From Nocardioides panaciterrulae (GTDB lineage Bacteria; Actinomycetota; Actinomycetes; Propionibacteriales; Nocardioidaceae): a stretch of DNA of 64,000 bases. A program made the position numbers and the translations under genes. The stretch is taken from NCBI RefSeq assembly GCF_013409645.1, contig NZ_JACCBG010000001.1, positions 3,284,001-3,348,000 on the forward strand, given 5' to 3'. Numbering within the stretch: the first letter of the stretch is position 1; the number at the start of each line of letters is the position of its first letter. The notes beneath the pieces are model-generated. The model did not search any database. It was not told the origin of the DNA and worked only from the letters and a program-made list of their open reading frames with translations. Positions 8,095-15,098 of the stretch are shown piece after piece.

Positions 8095-8182
8095 CGCGCC
8101 CACAGTGGGTCGATGAGGTCCTGCACCCGGTCCAGCCGGTCCAGCCGGTCCAGACCGACCTCGACGGCCGCAGCCGGTGCGG

Positions 8183-8317
8183 GCCGCGGGTGCGCACGCG
8201 GGTGGTCCCGTAGCCCGCCACCAGCGCGGAGAACCCGGAGGTGGTCGGCAGGAACAGGAAGGAGTGAACGGTGGTGATGCTGCCCAGCTGCCCGCGGGCG
8301 AGCTCGAGGGGGTCCAA
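8183..8317 (-). pseudogene. Remnant of cytochrome bd oxidase subunit I (CydA) N-terminus
   Basis: On the minus strand from a TTG codon at 8317 the frame reads MDPLELARGQLGSITTVHSF then LFLPTTSGFSALVAGYGTT, RVRTRG. This follows the highly conserved CydA N-terminus (MDxLxLARWQFGITTVYHFLF, xPLTIGLSALVAGxQT). One codon is inserted, and key residues are lost (Trp-Gln-Phe, and Tyr-His of TTVYHF). After about 45 residues similarity ends in a repetitive WTGWTGWTG stretch and unrelated sequence to 8030; there are no further transmembrane helices and no CydB gene. A full CydA has about 450-500 residues. I read it as a decayed gene fragment. Identification is from memory of the family pattern, not a search. 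Confidence 0.7.
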
Positions 8318-8389
8318 CGGGGCTCCTGACGGCGCGCGGGATGGTGTCTCGACGTTAAGAGACCACGCGTCCGGCGCGGGACGGCCGGA

Positions 8390-8433
8390 CGCACCCCCGC
8401 TCCGGGACCAAGGTCCCGGAGCGGTCGGGTGCG
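8390..8433 (-). terminator. Long hairpin downstream of the cystathionine beta-synthase gene
   Basis: Arms 8390-8409 and 8412-8433 pair almost fully (CGCACCC, a small bulge, then GCTCCGGGACC against GGTCCCGGAGC) around an AA turn. It lies 30-70 bases past the stop codon of the minus-strand gene at 8463, a usual position for an actinobacterial terminator lacking a T tract. The same bases include the DosR-box match reported separately, so the hairpin may instead be incidental to an operator. Confidence 0.55.
8401..8420. promoter_or_regulatory. DosR/DevR box-like palindrome upstream of the CydA remnant
   Basis: TCCGGGACCAAGGTCCCGGA matches the mycobacterial DosR consensus TTSGGGACTWWAGTCCCSAA at about 16 of 20 positions, including both complete half-sites GGGAC and GTCCC with the right spacing. 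It sits about 85 bases upstream of the CydA-remnant start codon, where a hypoxia-activated promoter for cytochrome bd would be expected. Confidence 0.5.
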
Positions 8434-8462
8434 TCGGACCCCAGATCCCTACCCCGGGCCGG

Positions 8463-9884
8463 TCAGCCCTTCGCGAGGAACGCCAGCAGGTCCTGGCGGG
8501 TGAGCACGCCGACCGGCTTGCCGTCCTCGTGCACCAGCACCGCGTCGGCCTTCTCCAGCAGCGTCACCGCGGCGCTCGCCGGCTCGGTCGAGCCGATCGT
8601 CGGCAGGGGCGGCGACATGTGCTGCTCGACCGGGTCAGTCAACCGCGCGGTGCCCGTGAACAGCGCGTCGAGCAGGGTCCGCTCCGAGACCGAGCCGGCC
8701 ACCTCGGCGGCCACGATCGGCGGCTCGGCGCGGACGACCGGCATCTGCGAGACGCCGTACTCCTGCAGGATGTGGACGGCCTCGGCGATGGTCTCGGCCG
8801 GGTGGGTGTGCACCAGGTCGGGCAGCCGGCCGTCCTTGCCGCGCAGCACGTCGCCGACCGTCTGCGCCTCCTGCTGGGCGCCCTCGACCGGGAAGCCGTA
8901 CTGCGCGAGCCACTCGTCGTTGAAGACCTTGGTGAGGTAGCCCCGGCCGGAGTCCGGCAGCAGCACCACGATCACGGCGTCCTCCCCCTCGGGGGTGCCG
9001 GCGAGCTCGAGCGCGAGCTGCTTCGCGGCGTACGCCGCCATGCCGGAGGAGCCGCCGACGAGCAGCGCCTCCTCGCGGGCGAGCCGCCGGGTGAACGCGA
9101 AGGAGTCCGCGTCGGAGACCTCGATGATCCGGTCGGCGACCGAGCGGTCGTAGGTCTCGGGCCAGAAGTCCTCGCCGACGCCCTCGACGAGGTACGGGCG
9201 GCCGGTGCCGCCGGAGTAGACCGAGCCGGCCGGGTCGGCGCCGATCACCTGGACGTCCGGGTTCTGCTCCTTGAGGTAGCGGCCGATGCCGCTGATCGTG
9301 CCGCCGGTGCCGACACCGCAGACGAAGTGGGTGATCCGGCCCTCGGTCTGGGCCCAGATCTCCGGGCCCGTCGTCTCGTAGTGGGAGCGGGGGTTGTTGG
9401 GGTTGGAGTACTGGTCGGGCTTCCAGGCGCCCGGCTGTGAGGCGAGCCGGTCGGAGACGTTGTAGTAGGAGTCCGGGTGCTCGGGGGCGACCGCGGTCGG
9501 GCACACCACGACCTCGGCGCCGTAGGCCTTCAGCACGTTGCGCTTGTCCTCGCTGACCTTGTCGGGGCAGACGAAGATGCACTTGTAGCCCTTGGCCTGC
9601 GCGACCATCGCCAGCCCGACACCGGTGTTGCCGGAGGTCGGCTCGACGATGGTGCCGCCGGGCTGCAGCGCGCCGGAGGCCTCGGCCGCCTCGATCATCC
9701 GGGTGGCGATGCGGTCCTTCACCGACCCACCGGGGTTGAGGTATTCCACCTTCGCCAGCAACAGCGGGCCGTGCCCGGGCGCCGCGTCGTCGAAGGAGGG
9801 TCCGTCGGGGGTGGCGAGGGACCGCGAGAGCCTCAGCAGCGGGGTGTTGCCGATGAGGTCGAGGAGCGAGTTCACGTACTGCAT
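8463..9884 (-). CDS. cbs: Cystathionine beta-synthase / PLP-dependent cysteine synthase with C-terminal CBS pair
   Basis: The 473-residue protein opens MQYVNSLLDLIGNTPLLRLS, the standard start of the OAS-TL/CBS fold. The PLP lysine is in NPGGSVKDRIA, the substrate loop is PTSGNTGVGLAMVA, and the phosphate-binding loop is GVGTGGTISGIGRYLK. Residues about 330-473 are a CBS-domain pair (VSQMPVV, KPVGVLTRQDLLAF). The architecture condenses serine (or O-acetylserine) with homocysteine or sulfide in transsulfuration; the CBS pair may give nucleotide control. The start at 9884 follows family alignment; the upstream GGCGGG is close and a weak ribosome site. The neighbouring gene is divergent. Confidence 0.93.
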   Translation of the reverse strand: MQYVNSLLDLIGNTPLLRLSRSLATPDGPSFDDAAPGHGPLLLAKVEYLNPGGSVKDRIATRMIEAAEASGALQPGGTIVEPTSGNTGVGLAMVAQAKGYKCIFVCPDKVSEDKRNVLKAYGAEVVVCPTAVAPEHPDSYYNVSDRLASQPGAWKPDQYSNPNNPRSHYETTGPEIWAQTEGRITHFVCGVGTGGTISGIGRYLKEQNPDVQVIGADPAGSVYSGGTGRPYLVEGVGEDFWPETYDRSVADRIIEVSDADSFAFTRRLAREEALLVGGSSGMAAYAAKQLALELAGTPEGEDAVIVVLLPDSGRGYLTKVFNDEWLAQYGFPVEGAQQEAQTVGDVLRGKDGRLPDLVHTHPAETIAEAVHILQEYGVSQMPVVRAEPPIVAAEVAGSVSERTLLDALFTGTARLTDPVEQHMSPPLPTIGSTEPASAAVTLLEKADAVLVHEDGKPVGVLTRQDLLAFLAKG

Positions 9885-9969
9885 CCCGCCAATGTATTGC
9901 TCCGCGCCGCTCCGCCCCCAAAACCCGGCACGCATCCTCCGTTGCGGAAGCGGGTTGCGGGCGCCTCCG

Positions 9970-9975
9970 TAGAGT
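9970..9975 (+). promoter_or_regulatory. -10 element of a probable leaderless promoter for the SGNH hydrolase gene
   Basis: TAGAGT (a TANNNT -10) ends 6 bases before the GTG at 9982. Transcription would therefore begin at about the start codon. No Shine-Dalgarno sequence at a usable distance precedes this GTG, as expected for a leaderless message. No clear -35 is visible. Confidence 0.45.
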
Positions 9976-9981
9976 TGAGGT

Positions 9982-11031
9982 GTGGGGAAAGCAGCCGCCG
10001 CGCGCAAGCTCGCGTCCGCCGCAGCCTTCGGGGGCGGCGGACTGTCGGTGCTGGGAGCGGGGCTGTACGGCGTGCTCACGCTGGAGGCCAGGATGGCCCG
10101 CCGGACCATCGGCACGCTCCGCGAGCTCCCGCCGCCGGACGCCACCGGCTGGTACGGCCGGGGCCGGCCCGGCCCCGCGATCAAGATCGCGCTGCTCGGC
10201 GACTCCAGCGCGGCGGGGTACGGCGTGGGCCGGGTCGAGGAGACCCCCGGCGCGCTCCTGGCCAGCGGGCTGGCCGTGCGCGCCGACCGGCGCGTGCACC
10301 TGCGGGAGCTGGCGGTCGTGGGCGCCCAGAGCTCGGACCTCGGGTCCCAGATCGACCGGGCCCTGCCCACCGGGCCCGACGTCGCGGTGATCCTGATCGG
10401 CGCCAATGACGTCACCCACACCGTGCTGCCCTCGCACTCGGTGCGCCAGCTCTCCGAGGGGGTACGCCGGCTGCGCGAGGCCGGCGTCGGGGTCGTCGTC
10501 GGCACCTGCCCCGACCTCGGCACGGTCAAGCCGATCGCCCCGCCGCTCAAGCAGGTCGCCCGGGCCTGGTCGCGCCGGCTGGCGGCCGCCCAGACGATCG
10601 CGGTGGTCGAGGAGGGCGGCCGGACGGTCTCGCTCGGCTCGATCCTCGGCCCGGAGTTCGCGGCCGCGCCGGCGATCCTGTTCGGCCCGGACCAGTTCCA
10701 CCCCTCGGCCGACGGCTACCGCCGGCTGGTCACCGTGCTGCTGCCCTCCGCGCTGGCCGCGCTCGGCCTGGTCCCGGAGGGCGAGGAGCAGCCCGAGGCG
10801 TTCCGCGGCGAGGGCGTGCTCCCGATCGCCACCGCGGCGGTGCAGGCGGTCAACCGGCCCGGCACCGAGCTGGACGGCACCGAGATCGCCGGCGCGCGCC
10901 GCGGCGTACGCGGGCTGTGGGTCGAGCTGCGGCACCGCCGCAGCCACCCGGAGACCCCCGGCGAGGCGCCCGAGTCCGAGAGCGAGAACAGCGAGGCCGC
11001 CGCCTCGTCCGAGGCGGCGGCCACCAGCTGA
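9982..11031 (+). CDS. SGNH/GDSL-type hydrolase family protein
   Basis: This 349-residue protein has the SGNH blocks: block I ALLGDSSAAGYGVG with the nucleophilic Ser, block III IGANDVTH, and block V DQFHPSADGY with the Asp-x2-His pair. A hydrophobic N-terminal segment (AAFGGGGLSVLGAGLYGVLTLEA) suggests a membrane anchor or uncleaved signal. The C-terminal 60 residues are acidic and Ser/Ala-rich, probably disordered. The family includes esterases and carbohydrate deacetylases; the substrate is not evident. The GTG start at 9982 fits a leaderless transcript. The gene is convergent with the Bax-inhibitor gene, with a hairpin between them. Confidence 0.88.
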   Translation: MGKAAAARKLASAAAFGGGGLSVLGAGLYGVLTLEARMARRTIGTLRELPPPDATGWYGRGRPGPAIKIALLGDSSAAGYGVGRVEETPGALLASGLAVRADRRVHLRELAVVGAQSSDLGSQIDRALPTGPDVAVILIGANDVTHTVLPSHSVRQLSEGVRRLREAGVGVVVGTCPDLGTVKPIAPPLKQVARAWSRRLAAAQTIAVVEEGGRTVSLGSILGPEFAAAPAILFGPDQFHPSADGYRRLVTVLLPSALAALGLVPEGEEQPEAFRGEGVLPIATAAVQAVNRPGTELDGTEIAGARRGVRGLWVELRHRRSHPETPGEAPESESENSEAAASSEAAATS

Positions 11032-11032
11032 G

Positions 11033-11050
11033 CCCTGCCGGATGGCAGGG
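11033..11050. terminator. Bidirectional hairpin between convergent genes
   Basis: CCCTGCC (11033-11039), loop GGAT, GGCAGGG (11044-11050): a perfect 7-bp G/C-rich stem filling the 25-bp gap between the SGNH stop and the Bax-inhibitor stop. No T tract. Confidence 0.65.
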
Positions 11051-11056
11051 GTTCGA

Positions 11057-11926
11057 TCAGTCCTGCTGCAGGATCGCCAGCAGGCGCAGCAGGTTGGTGT
11101 AGATCCAGACCAGGCTGACGGTCATCGCGAACGCCGCGCGCCACGACTCCACCTCGGGCAGCCGGTTGGCGATGCCCTGCTCGACGAAGTCGAAGTCCAT
11201 CACCAGCATGAACACGCCGAGCACCAGGCCGGCGATCGCGGTGAGCAGGCCCAGGCCGCCGAAGCCGAACAGGCCCAGCTGGGCGCCGAACAGGCCCAGC
11301 ACCATCTCCATCAGGCTCAGGCCGACCATGCCGAACACGGCGGCCATCACGAACATGCGGAACTTGTGGCCGACCTTGATGTCGAAGACCTTGTACGCCG
11401 CGAGCGTGCCGGCGAAGGCGGCGAAGGTGCCGATCACGGCACCGGAGACGACGTTGCCGCCGAACGAGGCGTCGAACAGCTTGCTCAGGCCACCCAGCGC
11501 GACGCCCTCGAACGCGCAGAACGCCAGCACCAGCGCCGGGCTGATCACCCGCTTGAACGAGTTGACCATCGACAGCGCGAACGCGCCCAGCGCGCCGACG
11601 GTCACCGCGGTGGACAGCCCCGCGAGGTTCGCGTTCGGCACGTTCAGGGCCGGGGTCAGGATCCAGGTCGCCAGCGCGAACACGATCACGGTGCCCAGCG
11701 AGATCGCGGTCTTCTGGACGACCGAGTCGATCGTCATCGGCGCCGCGACGGTGGTGGGCGCCCCCGGCGTACCGACGCCCCAGGTGGCGGGGTCGGACTG
11801 GGTGCCGGCCTGGCCGTAGCCGGACCACGCACCGCCGTTGCCGGCGTAGGTCTGGTTGCCGTAGGCGTTCGGGGTCGCACGGTTGAACTGCTCCGAGCGC
11901 CGGAACACCGGGTTGTTGCTCTGCAT
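11057..11926 (-). CDS. Bax inhibitor-1 / YccA family membrane protein
   Basis: The 289-residue protein starts at the ATG at 11926 (MQSNNPVFRRSEQFNR), with AAGGAGGAG 6 bases upstream; a longer frame to 12004 lacks support. The first 85 residues are polar and Gly/Asn-rich, followed by seven hydrophobic segments from TAISLGTVIVFALATWILTP to AFAMTVSLVWIYTNLLRLLA. The motif SNxVFRRSE at the N-terminus and the segment LVMDFDFVEQGIANRLP are typical of actinobacterial BI-1/DUF4870-like members. BI-1 proteins are pH-sensitive calcium leak channels in better-studied cases; the role here is not known. Confidence 0.9.
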   Translation of the reverse strand: MQSNNPVFRRSEQFNRATPNAYGNQTYAGNGGAWSGYGQAGTQSDPATWGVGTPGAPTTVAAPMTIDSVVQKTAISLGTVIVFALATWILTPALNVPNANLAGLSTAVTVGALGAFALSMVNSFKRVISPALVLAFCAFEGVALGGLSKLFDASFGGNVVSGAVIGTFAAFAGTLAAYKVFDIKVGHKFRMFVMAAVFGMVGLSLMEMVLGLFGAQLGLFGFGGLGLLTAIAGLVLGVFMLVMDFDFVEQGIANRLPEVESWRAAFAMTVSLVWIYTNLLRLLAILQQD

Positions 11927-12087
11927 GTGGTCTCCTCCTTGGAGGCCGGGGGTGGAAGCCGTCCCCTGACGGCCCGCCTGCGAGTCGAGTCTATGAGGAC
12001 TCACCGTTCACAACGCTTTCACAGGTCCCGGCGTTCCCGGAGGGGACCTGCGGCACTTGCGGCTGCCAGGCGTGGTGGGCCGGCGGG

Positions 12088-12161
12088 TGCCCCCGGTGGG
12101 ACTCGAACCCACACTCGATCGCTTTTAAGGCGACTTCCTCTGCCGATTGGGATACGGGGGC
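12088..12161 (-). tRNA. tRNA with UAA anticodon (tRNA-Leu by anticodon), short variable loop
   Basis: The minus strand folds as a tRNA: acceptor GCCCCCG/CGGGGGC (7 perfect pairs) plus A73, anticodon arm GTCGC-CTTAAAA-GCGAT, and T arm GTGGG-TTCGAGT-CCCAC. With U33 in place the anticodon is UAA, reading UUA (Leu). The variable region is only 5 bases (CGAGT), whereas bacterial tRNA-Leu are class II with a long variable arm; the D arm is also imperfect. CCA is not fully encoded. It is therefore either an unusual tRNA-Leu or one whose identity is not what the anticodon suggests. Confidence 0.75.
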
Positions 12162-12185
12162 CTCGACCGCGCGGCGCGCGCGTGA

Positions 12186-13025
12186 TCACCGGTGGATTCT
12201 CGCAGCAGCGGCGGCGCGACCGAGCACCTCGTCGATCATCGGCTCGGTGAGCTTGCCGGTGAACGTGTTCTGCTGGCTGGGGTGGTAGCAGCCGAGCAGC
12301 GCCACCTCGTGCCCGGGCGAACCGATCACCGCCTCGGCGCCGTGGCCGAAGCGGGGCGCGGGACGGGGCACCTCCCAGCCGAGCCGGCGGAAGGCGGCCA
12401 GCGCGGCGCTCCAGCCGAACGAGCCGAGCGCCACCACCGTGCGGACCGAGTCGGCGACCAGCGCCAGCTCGGCGTCCAGCCACGGCGCGCAGGTGTCCCG
12501 CTCGGCGGTCGTGGGCTTGTTCAGCGGCGGGGCGCAGCGCACCGCCGCGACCATCCGAGCGTCGAGCAGCCGCTGGCCGTCGCCCGCGTGCACGCTGGTC
12601 GGCTGGGTGGCGAGGCCGACCCGGTGCAGGCTCGCGAACAGCCAGTCGCCGGAGCGGTCGCCGGTGAAGATCCGGCCGGTGCGGTTGCCGCCGTTGGCCG
12701 CCGGGGCCAGCCCGACGATCAGCACGCGGGGGTCCTCAGCGCCCCAGCCGGCGATCGGCCGACCCCAATAGGGCTGATCGGCGAACGACGCGCGCTTGTC
12801 GCGGGCCACGTCCTCGCGCCAGGCGACCAGGCGCGGGCACGCCCGGCAGACCGAGACCCGCGCCTCGAGCTCGCCGAGGGTGTCCGCCCCGGCGAGCCGG
12901 CGCACCTGCGCCGGCGTGCGGGCGACGGGCGTGTCCGGGCGACCCGGGTCCTCGGGCCAGCCGGTGCCGGGTGGCACCGGGGACTCGAACGGCTGCCCGG
13001 AGATCGGGTGCGGGAGGGCGGTCAC
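12186..13025 (-). CDS. Uracil-DNA glycosylase, family 5 (UdgB-type)
   Basis: This protein (279 residues from the GTG at 13025) carries the family-5 active-site motif [20 protein letters not shown] and the second motif [16 protein letters not shown]. Four cysteines (C-x2-C in VCRACPR, then C in [11 protein letters not shown] and in RDTCAPW) fit the 4Fe-4S site of this family. It excises uracil and other deaminated bases from DNA. The start is chosen because GGGAGG lies 8 bases upstream of 13025; a GTG at 13043 is possible. It is followed downstream by the tRNA gene. Confidence 0.92.
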   Translation of the reverse strand: MTALPHPISGQPFESPVPPGTGWPEDPGRPDTPVARTPAQVRRLAGADTLGELEARVSVCRACPRLVAWREDVARDKRASFADQPYWGRPIAGWGAEDPRVLIVGLAPAANGGNRTGRIFTGDRSGDWLFASLHRVGLATQPTSVHAGDGQRLLDARMVAAVRCAPPLNKPTTAERDTCAPWLDAELALVADSVRTVVALGSFGWSAALAAFRRLGWEVPRPAPRFGHGAEAVIGSPGHEVALLGCYHPSQQNTFTGKLTEPMIDEVLGRAAAAARIHR

Positions 13026-13072
13026 GTCCGCATCCTCCCGCACCCGCTCGGGCCCCGCCGTACGCCTGCGGG

Positions 13073-13360
13073 TCAGCTGAAGGGGGCGCCGGACGTGCCG
13101 GCGTCCGACGAGCCACCGCCCGGCATCCTGTCCGCCACCGCGCCGGCGGCGGACGAGGCCTTCTCCTTGACCGCGTCGGCCACCACGGGCGCCTGCTGCG
13201 CGACGGTGTCCTGCGCCCGGTGCGCGGCCGCCTGCACCTTGGGGTTGCCGGCGAACCGCTGCGCGCCGGCGACGATCTGGTCGTAGCGCTCGCGACCGGC
13301 GCGGGCGCCCAGCACGTAGCCGGCGGCTCCGGCAGCCAGCAGGGTCAGCTTCTTCATCAT
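13073..13360 (-). CDS. Small YtxH-like envelope protein
   Basis: This 95-residue protein begins [20 protein letters not shown], a hydrophobic glycine-zipper-like anchor, followed by an Ala/Gln-rich helical stretch ([37 protein letters not shown]) and a Gly/Ser tail. It resembles the YtxH/DUF-type membrane-tethered helices common in actinobacteria. GAGGAG precedes the ATG at 13360. It is first in line after the two genes at 13404 and 13649 and probably belongs to the same transcript. Function unknown; envelope-associated by inference. Confidence 0.75.
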   Translation of the reverse strand: MMKKLTLLAAGAAGYVLGARAGRERYDQIVAGAQRFAGNPKVQAAAHRAQDTVAQQAPVVADAVKEKASSAAGAVADRMPGGGSSDAGTSGAPFS

Positions 13361-13403
13361 CGGGTGCTCCTCGGTGTTCTGCGGGGGGTGGTGGATCGGT
13401 CGG

Positions 13404-13652
13404 TCAGCGGCGGCGTCGCCGGACCACGAGCGCCACCAGCACGGCCACCGCGATGCCCGCCCCGGCCAGCAGCTCCGGCCGCGGCTTGCCGGTGTCGGTG
13501 GTGGCGCGGTCCTTGAGCTCCGCGGCCTTGTGCCGGGCTCGGGTCTTGACGTCGAGCTTGGCCTCGAGCCGGGAGACGGTCGCGGCGAGCTCCTCGCGCT
13601 GGCGGGCGATGTCGGCCTCGATCTGCTCGGGCGAGGCGCCGTTGCTGCTCAT
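13404..13652 (-). CDS. DUF3618-type small membrane protein
   Basis: The 82-residue protein from the ATG at 13652 has the DUF3618 signature PEQIEADIARQREELAATVSRLEAKLDVK near the N-terminus, a helical polar middle and a single C-terminal membrane segment LLAGAGIAVAVLVALVV ending in RRRRR. It overlaps the upstream holin-like gene by 4 bases (ATGA), so the two are co-translated. Function is unknown; the family always appears next to such Holin-X and YtxH-like proteins. Confidence 0.85.
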   Translation of the reverse strand: MSSNGASPEQIEADIARQREELAATVSRLEAKLDVKTRARHKAAELKDRATTDTGKPRPELLAGAGIAVAVLVALVVRRRRR

Positions 13653-14053
13653 CGGTGGGCTCCCTTCACGGCCTCGACGTCCGCGCGGACGCTGGCGATG
13701 GTCTTCTCCGGGGCCGGCGGGGTTGCCTGCTGGACCTCCCTCTTGCCGGCCAGGGCGGCGCCGCCGGCGACGATCAGCAACACACCGGCGACGATCAGGG
13801 CCGCTGCCCACGCGGGCAGCCACAGCGCCAGGACGAGGATCGCGGTCGTGATCAGCGTCGCGACGCCGAAGAAGGCGAGCAGCCCGGCCACGCTGAACAT
13901 CCCGATGCCGATGCCGGCCTTCTTGCCCTTCTCGGTGAGCTCGGCCTGGGCGAGCCGCAGCTCGCTGCGCACCAGCTCGGGGATCTGCTCCGACAGGCGG
14001 TGCACCAGCGCGCCGATCGGCTCCTCAGGTGGCGGACTCTGCATGTGCGTCAT
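13649..14053 (-). CDS. Phage-holin-superfamily (actinobacterial Holin-X) membrane protein
   Basis: This 134-residue protein has an amphipathic N-terminus (PIGALVHRLSEQIPELVRSELRLAQAELTEKGK) and two adjacent hydrophobic segments, GMFSVAGLLAFFGVATLITTAILVLALWL and AALIVAGVLLIVAGGAALAG. This is the Holin-X/DUF1469 layout. Despite the name these are ordinary envelope proteins of actinobacteria, not phage genes. The ATG may be 14053 or 14044; a small inverted repeat (ACTTCCG/CGGAAGT, 14057-14094) lies at the 5' end. Confidence 0.85.
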   Translation of the reverse strand: MTHMQSPPPEEPIGALVHRLSEQIPELVRSELRLAQAELTEKGKKAGIGIGMFSVAGLLAFFGVATLITTAILVLALWLPAWAAALIVAGVLLIVAGGAALAGKREVQQATPPAPEKTIASVRADVEAVKGAHR

Positions 14054-14097
14054 GAAACTTCCGTGCCCACCCGCGCGCGGAAGTAACCCGTCCCTCG

Positions 14098-14162
14098 GGG
14101 TAGTCCGTGACGTTTCGGCCCTCGATCGGGCAGCTGGCGGGCCGAAACGTCACGGACTACCC
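14098..14162 (-). terminator. Perfect 24-bp inverted repeat at the 3' end of ppx
   Basis: The arm GGGTAGTCCGTGACGTTTCG plus GCCC (14098-14121) is exactly complementary to 14139-14162, with a 17-base loop. The ppx stop codon (14157-14159) lies inside the distal arm. A 24-bp perfect stem is far longer than a normal terminator and could be a mobile palindromic element that now supplies termination. Confidence 0.7.
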
Positions 14163-15098
14163 GGTCGCCTCGCCCACCAGCGACCAGGCGATGCCGTCGA
14201 GGATGTCGGCCTCGGAGGCGACCAGCGACTCGGCGTGGGTGCGGGACAGGACCCGGGCGAGGATCAGCGCGCCGCCGTCGATGACGTCGGCACGGCCGGG
14301 GTGCATGTACGGCAGGTCGCGGCGCTGCGCCACGGACAGACCGATGAGGCGGTCGACCACCTCGGCCACCCGCGGGACGGGTACGACGGCCTGGTCGATC
14401 GCGGCGGCGTCGTACTCGGGCAGGTCGAGCGCGCTCGCGACGACCGTGAGCACCGTGCCGGCGACGCCCAGCACCGTGGCCGCTCGGGTCACGTCGACGG
14501 GGCAAGCGTCGAGATGGGCGTCGATGTCGGCGACACAGGCCGCGACCTCGGCCGCGGTGGGCGGGTCAGAGTGCAGGTGCCGCTCGTGCAGCCGGACCGA
14601 CCCGATGTCCATGGAGTGGGCAACGTCGGGCGACCCACCCGAGCCGAGCACCAGCTCGGTCGAACCGCCGCCGATGTCGATCACCAGCACCGGTTCGGCC
14701 GGGGCCGAGCGCAGGTTCCGGATCGCGCCGTCGAAGGCAAGCCCGGCCTCCTCGGCGCCGCTGATCACCTCCGGGTCGACGCCCAGCCGCTGCCGGACCC
14801 CGGAGGCGAAGACGTCGCCGTTGGCGGCATCGCGGGTCGCCGAGGTCGCGCAGAACCGGATCCGGGCCACGTCGTGGCAGCCGATCAGCTCGGCGTACTC
14901 GTCGAGCGCGGCGAACGCCCGCCCCAGCGCGGCGTCCGCGAGCCGGCCGGTGCGGTCCACGCCCTCGCCGAGCCGGACCATCCGGGTCTCCCGGACCAGC
15001 TGGCGGCCCAGGGTCGGGCGCTGTGCGGTCCCGGCGACCTCGGCGACCAGCAGCTTGATCGTGTTGGTGCCGCAGTCGACCGCGGCGACCACGCTCAC
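14157..15098 (-). CDS. ppx: Ppx/GppA family exopolyphosphatase / guanosine pentaphosphate phosphatase
   Basis: The 313-residue protein has the ASKHA-fold signatures VAAVDCGTNTIKLLVAEV (phosphate 1), VLVIDIGGGSTELVLG (phosphate 2) and a catalytic-type Glu in the EEAGLAF segment. It hydrolyses polyphosphate or pppGpp. The GTG start at 15098 overlaps the DUF501 stop (GTGA). The order enolase, FtsB, DUF501, Ppx is the conserved actinobacterial one (as in M. tuberculosis Rv1023-Rv1026), which supports a short Ppx2-like enzyme. Confidence 0.92.
   Translation of the reverse strand: MSVVAAVDCGTNTIKLLVAEVAGTAQRPTLGRQLVRETRMVRLGEGVDRTGRLADAALGRAFAALDEYAELIGCHDVARIRFCATSATRDAANGDVFASGVRQRLGVDPEVISGAEEAGLAFDGAIRNLRSAPAEPVLVIDIGGGSTELVLGSGGSPDVAHSMDIGSVRLHERHLHSDPPTAAEVAACVADIDAHLDACPVDVTRAATVLGVAGTVLTVVASALDLPEYDAAAIDQAVVPVPRVAEVVDRLIGLSVAQRRDLPYMHPGRADVIDGGALILARVLSRTHAESLVASEADILDGIAWSLVGEATG

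Noticed and set aside
8030..8182. Remainder of the 95-codon frame after the CydA-like part as a functional small gene
   Set aside because: The sequence becomes repetitive (WTGWTGWTG) and Arg/Ser/Thr-rich without membrane segments; it reads like out-of-frame GC-rich DNA.
12088..12161. tRNA as an integration (att) site for a mobile island
   Set aside because: No integrase gene and no direct repeat of the tRNA 3' end were seen nearby; flanking genes are ordinary.
13649..14053. Prophage remnant suggested by the holin-like protein
   Set aside because: The Holin-X family is chromosomal in actinobacteria and lies here with DUF3618 and YtxH-like partners; no other phage gene is present.
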